The position numbers and the translations under genes were made by a program. 64,000 nt of DNA from Stramonita haemastoma (taxonomy: Eukaryota; Mollusca; Gastropoda; Neogastropoda; Muricidae): assembly GCA_030674155.1 (NCBI GenBank), contig CM060323.1, positions 50,549,857-50,613,856 on the forward strand. The letters are read 5' to 3'. Of the stretch, positions 47,701 to 64,000 are shown one piece after another (the first letter of the stretch is position 1; each line of letters opens with the position of its first letter). The notes under the pieces are model-generated. The model was given only the letters and a program-made list of their open reading frames with translations. It was not told the origin of the DNA and did no database searches.

Positions 47701-48055
47701 ATATCATACAAAGAACACAAGACCAATAACTATGTGAAAGAAGAAATCAAAAAGCGTGTGGGCCCCCAAGAGCCTTTGCTCTCCACCATAAAGAGGAGAA
47801 AGCTGATGTGGTTTGGTCACACCACAAGACACAACACCCTAGCAAAAACCATCCTGCAAGGAACAGTCGAGGGCAAGAGAAGAAGAGGCCGCCAAAAGAA
47901 ATCATGGGTTGACAACATCAAAGACTGGACCGCCCAACCCCTGCAACATCTCCTACTAGCCACACAGGATCGTGAAGCATGGAAAAAGATCGCTGTTGCG
48001 TCTTCTCTCATGTCCCCCCTACGTCCTTTGGGACATGGGACTGAGTGAGTGAGTG
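44735..48055 (+). mobile_element. Near-complete non-LTR retrotransposon (RTE-like LINE) with short tandem 3' tail
   Basis: The element holds one long ORF (44986-48048) with a 5' leader of about 250 bases and almost no 3' UTR. Its stop codon lies in a TGAG-type tail (GACTGAGTGAGTGAGTGA). A possible 9-bp target duplication AAACACACA occurs at 44726-44734 and 48056-48064, but the right copy starts a CA repeat, so it could be coincidental. Single ORF, endonuclease-first order and a tandem-repeat tail fit RTE-type elements; the clade is inferred. It sits between the RAB10 promoter and the 3' side of CILK1. The tail and C-terminus match the copy at 9438-9942 almost exactly. Confidence 0.85.
44986..48048 (+). 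CDS. LINE endonuclease/reverse transcriptase polyprotein, intact 1020 aa
   Basis: An apurinic-type endonuclease domain spans roughly residues 48-295, with GTWNVRT (N55), AEVRW (E84), GDWNAKVG (D190, N192) and SDHD (287-290), the expected catalytic set. A coiled charged linker follows (about 330-470). The reverse transcriptase has GKSPGIDNIPAE, FIDFKKAFDRVWH, GVRQGCLLSPVLFNLF and the catalytic FADD at 754-757. The C-terminal part has YGCESWTL and the basic GKRRRGRQKKSWVDNIKDW. There are no internal stops or frameshifts, so the element may be competent for target-primed reverse transcription. The first ATG was taken as start; translation could begin elsewhere in the leader. Confidence 0.9.
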   Translation: MRRTKQTYMPDRSRPGSTTTALPTASLQGGSDKCATGAEQTLKLPAKGATIGTWNVRTLYQAGRVQELTHELQRYKWDIIGLAEVRWIGFGETTTQDGHKIWYSGEEKLHQHGVGFIVRKEIVSSIISCTPVSSRLISIRVSAKPQNLTIIQVYAPTSDYDDDQIEEFYEELENVISKTPKKDILIVEGDWNAKVGPDAYDTWAGTTGRFGLGETNDRGQRLLEFAKKHKLTLANTLHPHKPSRTSTWHSPNGLIHNQIDYILSPQRFKSSINKANTRTFPGADIGSDHDLVLTTIRLKLKAKHQPKSPRIRFDLEKLKDPTVVEIFQANIGGKFAALTAINNDVDTLANNIKEVLTTAAEETLGRSRTKKQPWVTNEVLDLCDKRRELKKQKFTSQEAYKKYMDSHREVRKKMREAKEAWIEEQCNNIEAGMAKGNSKTAYDTLKALTKTTQPKASVIEDKEGNLLTENNAILQRWTEYCEGLYNYPLRPDTNIVSDKPPEHQDKDPPILRCEVDAAIKQLKKGKSPGIDNIPAELIKNGGNETARRFTELCQKIHDTKEWPKEWTQSLVIPLPKKGNLKQCQNYRTISLISHPSKIMLQVVLNRLKNQAEKLLAEEQAGFRPRRSTMEQIFNLRILIEKHLQHQKDLYHNFIDFKKAFDRVWHDGLWQVLRHFNIDSCLIEVIKALYENARSAVFINNHVGEFFKTTVGVRQGCLLSPVLFNLFLENIMTETLQNHHTSISIGGRPLCNLRFADDIDLMGSSKQELQILTDNLTDRASAYGMEVSTEKSKIMVNSASNDITEIKMNGEILEEVSQFKYLGSILTKDGTSNNEVKARIATATSALVRLQRIIRSNNISFCTKYHLYKSLVISILLYGCESWTLTAELERRIQAFENKCHRRLLRISYKEHKTNNYVKEEIKKRVGPQEPLLSTIKRRKLMWFGHTTRHNTLAKTILQGTVEGKRRRGRQKKSWVDNIKDWTAQPLQHLLLATQDREAWKKIAVASSLMSPLRPLGHGTE

Positions 48056-48095
48056 AAACACACACACACACGGAACATGTAAATAATGTGCGCGT

Positions 48096-48097
<2 letters not shown>

Positions 48098-48161
<64 letters not shown>
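48098..48161. repeat. (CA)n microsatellite 3' of the full-length LINE
   Basis: A CA tract follows the LINE tail after about 40 bases; a smaller CA run (48059-48071) touches the element's end. Confidence 0.9.
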
Positions 48162-48162
<1 letters not shown>

Positions 48163-48207
48163 ACATATGCATAAGACACACAGGCCACAGAGTGTTTGAA
48201 CTTTGCC

Positions 48208-48213
48208 TTTATT
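48208..48213 (-). terminator. Candidate distal poly(A) signal for CILK1/MAK
   Basis: AATAAA on the minus strand is followed by about 40 bases and then a long TG run (plus-strand CA tract 48098-48161), resembling a poly(A) signal with a GU-rich downstream element. The intervening 48214-53754 has no recognised gene. A 3' UTR of about 5.5 kb would be required; nearer hexamers are possible. Confidence 0.22.
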
Positions 48214-51200
48214 TCCCAGCATTCAAATTCTGCCAGATTCCCCTTTTCCAAGAATTGAAAAGTCATACCCTGCCAATAAAGCTTTATAAAGATCATTTTA
48301 AAAGAACTGGAGGAGAGACAAAGAAAAGACAAACCGGACCAACATGAGATCCTTTACTGATGGCATGTTCCTTTTCACTGAAAAAAACAACAACAATAAA
48401 AACCTGTGACTTGGCATGAACTGTACATATCATATATGTAAATGGCCTTAAAAACTGCTCAAATCTTTCACTCAACATTCTATCTTCCACTGACTTCCCA
48501 GTGAAATGTCACTTGTTTCTTCATTCAGTCAACAATGAGTTATGAAATAACGAGCCAGTGTCCAAGAAGCAATCTTTTATTTCACAATAAAAAATCTTCT
48601 TCTTTTTTTAAAAAAGAAAACCTGAGCCTATCAAAAAAACAAGTAAGAGAGAAAGAAAAGAAAAGAGAAAGAAGTTTTTGTAACCTGGTGCCACAAGGCA
48701 CAAACTCAGCTTAACTTTTGTCCTTTTGAAGTGAGTTATTTCACTTTCCAAACAAAAGCAGTACATTTATGATACACGTAAACAATGATGTTATGAGATA
48801 AATATATCAATACATCATTTATGCTTAAGAATATGAATGGGGTACAAAATACTATAAAGAAACAAGTGTTTCTGAGTGTGCGTGTGCACATTTGATTGTG
48901 AATAAAGTGATAGAAAACAAAGGCAAAAAATCAAATTTACCTGTAACATGTTGTTAGAATTTTACTTGAGTGATGGTAGGACATATGGGTATTTGTGTGT
49001 ATGGGCTTGTAAGTATGTGTGTATTAACATATGCAAATGTTTGAGTATATGTATGCAGTCTGTATGCATATGTGATATCTATGCTGATATGAGATCTGTC
49101 TCAAGATAAAGGGTTTCTATCTTTTTCTTTTTTTTAAATCTTTGCTAGTCTGTAAGAAATGTGCTGAATGTGCTTTAAAGCTGTACAAGATAATCATGGC
49201 CAAAGTTGTACAAAATAATCAAAGCCATCAAATTCATTATAAATCACAGAATATGATAACAACAACAACAGAATGTGAAATGAAACAAAGGACTTTTTCA
49301 TCTCTACTGAAACCTCAATGATCCCTTCAAAAACTGTATTCATAATTGTCAAAAACACATTTTACAACAACACAACACAACACAACATCACTAGTGTTTA
49401 AAAAAAATCATTCAATATAGATATGCATAATCAAAAAAGCAAACTTGAAACACATTTTTTTTTAAAAGCAAATTTAGAAAATTTACTGACTGATATCACA
49501 TTCTGGTCTCACCATATTATTTTGATTCAAAACAAATGAGGCAGAATGACTTCTTCCTCATCAACATTTTTTTTTTTCATACAAATAACACCCATATCCC
49601 TTACTTTTTTTGGAAAGGAAAAATATCACAACCACCAACAGAATAAATCACATGCCTGTAAAATTTGTCTCTGATTAAAAGTTGGTGAAAATGTCAACAA
49701 TGATTCATATAGCATCACAACACAAGAAGGCAACAATCCACTGTGACTGGAATGACTATATCAGTCCAGGTATTTTCGATAAAACAAAAATTACTGAGAC
49801 AGGTCAGTATAATGTATGCCATTTAGAATCTTGCACTTAAATGTTACATCTTCTTTTCAATTTAAACACCTTTAGTTTTCCAATGAATTGAAAGATCAAA
49901 GAAAATCAATGACACGACAATCAAAGACAAAATGTAATTACACACACAATTCACACCAGCGGAATCAGCACTATCACATATTTATTTGTGACCAATCTTT
50001 AATGATCCAAACTACAAAGACACTGAAACACAAAGAAAATATCTTCAGAAAAAATGCTGCGTATTTTTTCCTATTGAATACCAGCCATAGGTCACACTAC
50101 AGAGGTAGTAAAATATCACATGTATAATGTACAAGTAATGGGTGCAATGAACAACTCCCACATGAAAAAATGGCAAGAACACAGATCACCAAAACAAGTA
50201 TGCCGATGCCACCTACTTTTGTTGTCAGAATCTCTCTCCCTTGTTTTTGTGGGATTGGAAAGTGTTCAGTTTTGTCTTGCTTTAAATGTAAAAATGCAAG
50301 GGACAGACATTGGATAGTAATTTTATTTCAAGTAGAAACTGCAATGGCTTAGTATAAGTTTTATATACGATGTGCTGCTGTATTCAAATTTAAGATCTTT
50401 GTTCTATAACATTTCTGAACAGAAATTTAGTCCAATAATTGTGTGTGTGCATGTATTTGTGAGTGTGTGCATGCGTGCGTGCGTGCGAGTGTGTGCATGT
50501 CTGTAGATACTTGAATGCACATGTGTTATGTGTGAATTTCTCTCTTCTTTTTTCATTCAGTATTGGATGAATTAAAGGTGTAAATGTTAGAAGCAAGCCT
50601 GACTAATAGGGATACGGTCACTGTCCAAGTTCCTGTACACCAATAAATCTGTTACTTTACTGGCTGAAATGACGAAACTCAGGACAAATAAAAACAGTGA
50701 CCTGAGCAGCTTATCAGTTTACTGTGTTGACTCTGACCATCGGGTAATCAGTTGATCAGGTCTGTTTCACCTATTTACTTTATTTTGTCATGTCCATTCA
50801 ATAAAATATTTGGCATATCACTACTCTGTTCCGAAGATATTTGCAAGAACAGGCAAGAAAGTCACAGAAAATTTTTTCTCTACCACTTCAAAACCTCGCA
50901 CACCCATTTTTCTAAGCAGCAGTGCAAAGAGTATCCTAATTCATATTGCGAAGCATGACAGTTGTTTCCAGTTTGGGTGTAAAAAAAAAAAAAAAAAAAG
51001 TCGGGATGAGTTTGGATGGGAACACATATATTTACAGTGTACTTTCGTTGTACAAGGCGAATCTAGGTCTCAGACATCACAGCACATTAGAACAGGCCTA
51101 TTTATCAACTGATGTGACCCTGTGAGAGAAAAAGAAAAAAAACAACCGAACCCAGCACTGTTTTGTGCAAAGTAAAGCTTTAGCTCCCAAACGGGTCTGC

Positions 51201-51665
51201 AGCAGCTTCTTCGTGTCAGCGTTATCAGAGGATGGAAGCAGCTGTACATTGTCAACAAGACAAACTGTTTTGATCATGATTGACAGCGTGGGTTTCAGGA
51301 CAAACTGGGAGTAGTCAAATAAGCAACAGATGTCAGAAACCTCGCATGTTTACAATGATAAACCTCTCACTCTTCGTAATGTTCCTCATGATGAACCTCT
51401 CTTTTTTTTCTGTGTTTTTCCCCTCGATCATTCATCTCAAGTCACTCTCTAATTAAAGACTCTTTCACTGGGGAAAAAACAACACACACAGAACACTAGG
51501 AGCAAGTGACAGACACAGAAAACAAACAAAACAAGCACTTTTAGTGAAAAAACCCAAACATCATAGCATTTTTGCATTAAAAAAACTGCTGGGGGGGGGG
51601 TGGGGGGGGGGGGGGGGGGAGTCATGTTTTCAAGTTTACCCATCAATCAGCTTTCCACTGAGAGG

Positions 51666-51713
<48 letters not shown>

Positions 51714-51726
51714 CATACTCATGATA

Positions 51727-51788
<62 letters not shown>

Positions 51789-53754
51789 ACACACACACAC
51801 ACACACACAACCAGTCAATCAAACCAGAATCTTTCTTTGGGAACATAACTACCACAACCTTCGTATAGGTGCAAGAGAATACATGACAATTTTTGGCCTC
51901 AAGTATAAACAGACATTACTTCTGCCTGCATATATGCACATACTCTTTATCTCTCCTTTTATCCATTAACAAACACAGAGGGTGACACAGCCATTTTTTA
52001 ATTACAATCTTTACTCTTATCTGAAAGCATTCTCTCATCCAAATAAACCTGATCACAAATATCAACTGTGCAAACTGATAAATCATTGTTAAAAAGTATA
52101 ACACACTTCTATAAGAAACATCACCAAAAAAAAAAAAGGTCAACCAAAACCATTGAGTTAAAAAACACAATTCATGCCTTTCCTTTAAAAATTATTAACA
52201 ACTGTCAAAAAATTATAACAGACAACAGTATGTCTTCAACGACAGTGAATACTTACATCAGCATACATGAATACATTTGAATAATCAATATTTTAAATGA
52301 GCAGGTCCCTTTTTTCTGTTCTTTTTCCGAAGCTGCAATCATAGGCTAACCCTTAGTTTCTGCTTCATAAAGCCTTTGTACTAACGCTTTCAGGGAAGAA
52401 TTTCCCCCTTGTATGTAATTTACAATCATGAATATCACTGACAAAGAACCTTAAAATATTTATAGCAAAACCTTCATTTAACTTAGCAGAAATATATCAC
52501 AGATTTTACCTAACATACAGAAAAGAATTACTGCTCTTACTTTTTTCATTATTATTACTGTTGTTTTTTGTTGTTATTATCACCACTATAATTGATATTA
52601 TCATTTCTGTCTTCTCTTCTGCAAAGGAGTACATGGATCCATGTTTATATCACCTTAAATAACTGTCTCCAAATCAAAAAAGAATATCACTGAAATAATA
52701 CTGATCTTACATGAATATTTTCCTGACAATACTGAAATACTGATCATGCTGGTGTTAAGGGGGATCAAACTTTCAATAACCAGATGTGGACACAATGCAT
52801 TTTCCCCTACCCAAAAAATGTGTAAGTGGGTGATTTAAAAAAAATGAAGTAAACAGACCTAAATTTAGGGGAGGAAAAAAAGACAGTGAAGAGACTGGCA
52901 AAGGTGTGTTGGTACATAACAGAATTCCCAAGATTCCTGGGGGTGTATTTAAAAACACATTGTCTCATGGCCAGCAGGCTTCCCAGAAAAGTCACAAGAA
53001 TGAAGGTCATATGCTAAACACTTTACCATGAACTTGAATACAAGCCTAAATAACTGTAACGTCCTTCACTTTTCATGAACTTTACAGTTTCCATGTTTTC
53101 CCCTGAGATCAGTCAATGTTACTGAGTTGCCAATAATTCCTGTGACTGATAATATGCTTGCTCTTTCAAAGACTTCCTATAACTAAGAGATTTCTTCCAG
53201 CCAGTCACCACAGAGATTTACAGTGAGACAGTGAATGTCACAACAGAAAGCAAAAGCCATTGGACAAATAAATTTACAAGTTTTTTGTATGCATCTCTTT
53301 CCAGTGTACAGTAGGACTCGAAAGGAATTCCCCTATGTCAAAATGTTCCTGATTGCCAATCAGTTTCAGTGATAAACCAGCTTCAGATTTGCTTTATTTC
53401 ATATAGTTTTAAAGCTAGACAATGATGAGTTTTATTTTGTAAGTGATGTTTATTCAAATGAAAAAAAAAAGGGGGGGGGGGGAGGGGGGGGAATGGGGGA
53501 ACTTACAACAAATGAACAAGGACGGACCTGACCTGTGATTAACAAGTGATTTAAAGACTAACTTTTACCTACAGCACAGCAGACATTTTCTATGTACAGT
53601 TTCAGTGTGATTCTGAGTAGGAATGAAATCAGTCTGGGATCCACACATCTCCCTCTCATCAGATTTGGAGCGATTGTCTTGGTCGACTCTGGGGGCAGAT
53701 GGATAGAAGAGAAAGGTCCTCCAGCTGATGTGCCATTTCACAAGTCGTGCTGTT
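48214..53754. other. Repeat-poor stretch 3' of CILK1
   Basis: About 5.5 kb with few interspersed repeats apart from poly-G and CA tracts (51591-51809) and a G run near 53471. No exon-like frame is evident. It may be partly CILK1 3' UTR. Confidence 0.4.
51591..51809. repeat. Poly-G and (CA)n tracts
   Basis: G-rich runs at 51591-51619 precede CA tracts at 51668-51710 and 51731-51809. The G runs could form quadruplexes. Confidence 0.85.
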
Positions 53755-63598
<9,844 letters not shown>

Positions 63599-64000
63599 CT
63601 GAAAACACAACAACAGCACCATGGGTGAGTTGGCTTCATTCATTCCCATCTTGAAAGCAAAAGAAAGAAAGAAGGAAAGATAAAAAAGAGGCAATGAACA
63701 AAAGCAAGAGAGGGGGAAAGAAAGGAGACTGAAAGTCACCAGAAATAACAAACCAACCAGAAAATGAAAGAATGATAAAAAGAAAACATAAAAAGGTTAA
63801 TCCATATCGTCCATGTAATGTATCTATGAATGGTCAATGTTTTAAGTAAAAAGAAAGAAAAATACCAACAAAAAACAAAACAAAAACAAACAACAAAACC
63901 CAAAGAAAAAGAGAAAGAATAGAGAAAAGTAAATGTTTTTATCAAACCCTGTCTAGATCGACCTTGACCAACTGATCCAACTTCTGTTTCTAAATACCGG
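63599..64000 (-). other. Partial CILK1 intron at the window edge
   Basis: A-rich sequence upstream of exon 63405-63598. The last ~60 bases are less A-rich and open in one minus-strand frame, but nothing in them matches the kinase family, so no exon is called. Confidence 0.4.

Overview
The window looks like nuclear DNA from an invertebrate animal, most likely a marine mollusc and perhaps a gastropod. The evidence is spliced genes with GT-AG introns, animal protein families, very frequent (CA)n/(TG)n tracts, tRNA-derived SINEs and single-ORF LINEs. The species assignment is inference. No bacterial, phage or CRISPR features are seen.

Four protein-coding genes were reconstructed by joining exons. 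All four lie on the minus strand. From left to right they are: NDUFA11, a mitochondrial complex I accessory subunit (4 exons, 2662-8309, 181 aa); EMG1/NEP1, a ribosomal RNA pseudouridine methyltransferase (5 exons, 14206-19167); RAB10, a small GTPase (6 exons, 31232-42216, 197 aa, with a C-terminal Cys-Cys); and the last seven coding exons of an RCK-family kinase, CILK1/MAK (53755-63598). The kinase domain of the last gene lies beyond the right edge. Splice phases agree at every junction except in EMG1 exon 4, where two one-base losses break the frame. The genes show no functional partnership; they are housekeeping or ciliary genes that share an orientation.

Most of the remaining sequence is mobile or tandem DNA. 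A near-complete LINE with an intact 1020-residue endonuclease/reverse-transcriptase ORF occupies about 44735-48055. A very similar 5'-truncated copy with a 12-bp target duplication lies at 9438-9942. A second LINE type sits in an NDUFA11 intron (3875-5463) with its 5' part inverted and a perfect 12-bp target duplication, the signature of twin priming. Further LINE pieces lie at about 940-1510, 15815-16113, 17975-18060 and 53859-54650. At least two tRNA-headed SINE families are present: one very abundant, one with two full copies. A roughly 954-bp element with terminal inverted repeats (34306-35259) in a RAB10 intron may be an undescribed non-autonomous DNA transposon.

Tandem arrays include a 42-bp minisatellite just 3' of EMG1 (about 13150-14060), a degenerate 43-45-bp array (12125-12388), a 53-bp minisatellite against a CILK1 splice acceptor (57495-57760), an 87-bp duplication carrying a hairpin (35958-36133), and a (TG)n tract of about 615 bp (58343-58957). 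Long ORFs made of Cys-Val or Thr-His repeats are translations of microsatellites, not genes. The best candidates for something undescribed are the inverted-repeat element, the SINE families and a microsatellite-linked repeat. I see no novel multi-gene system.
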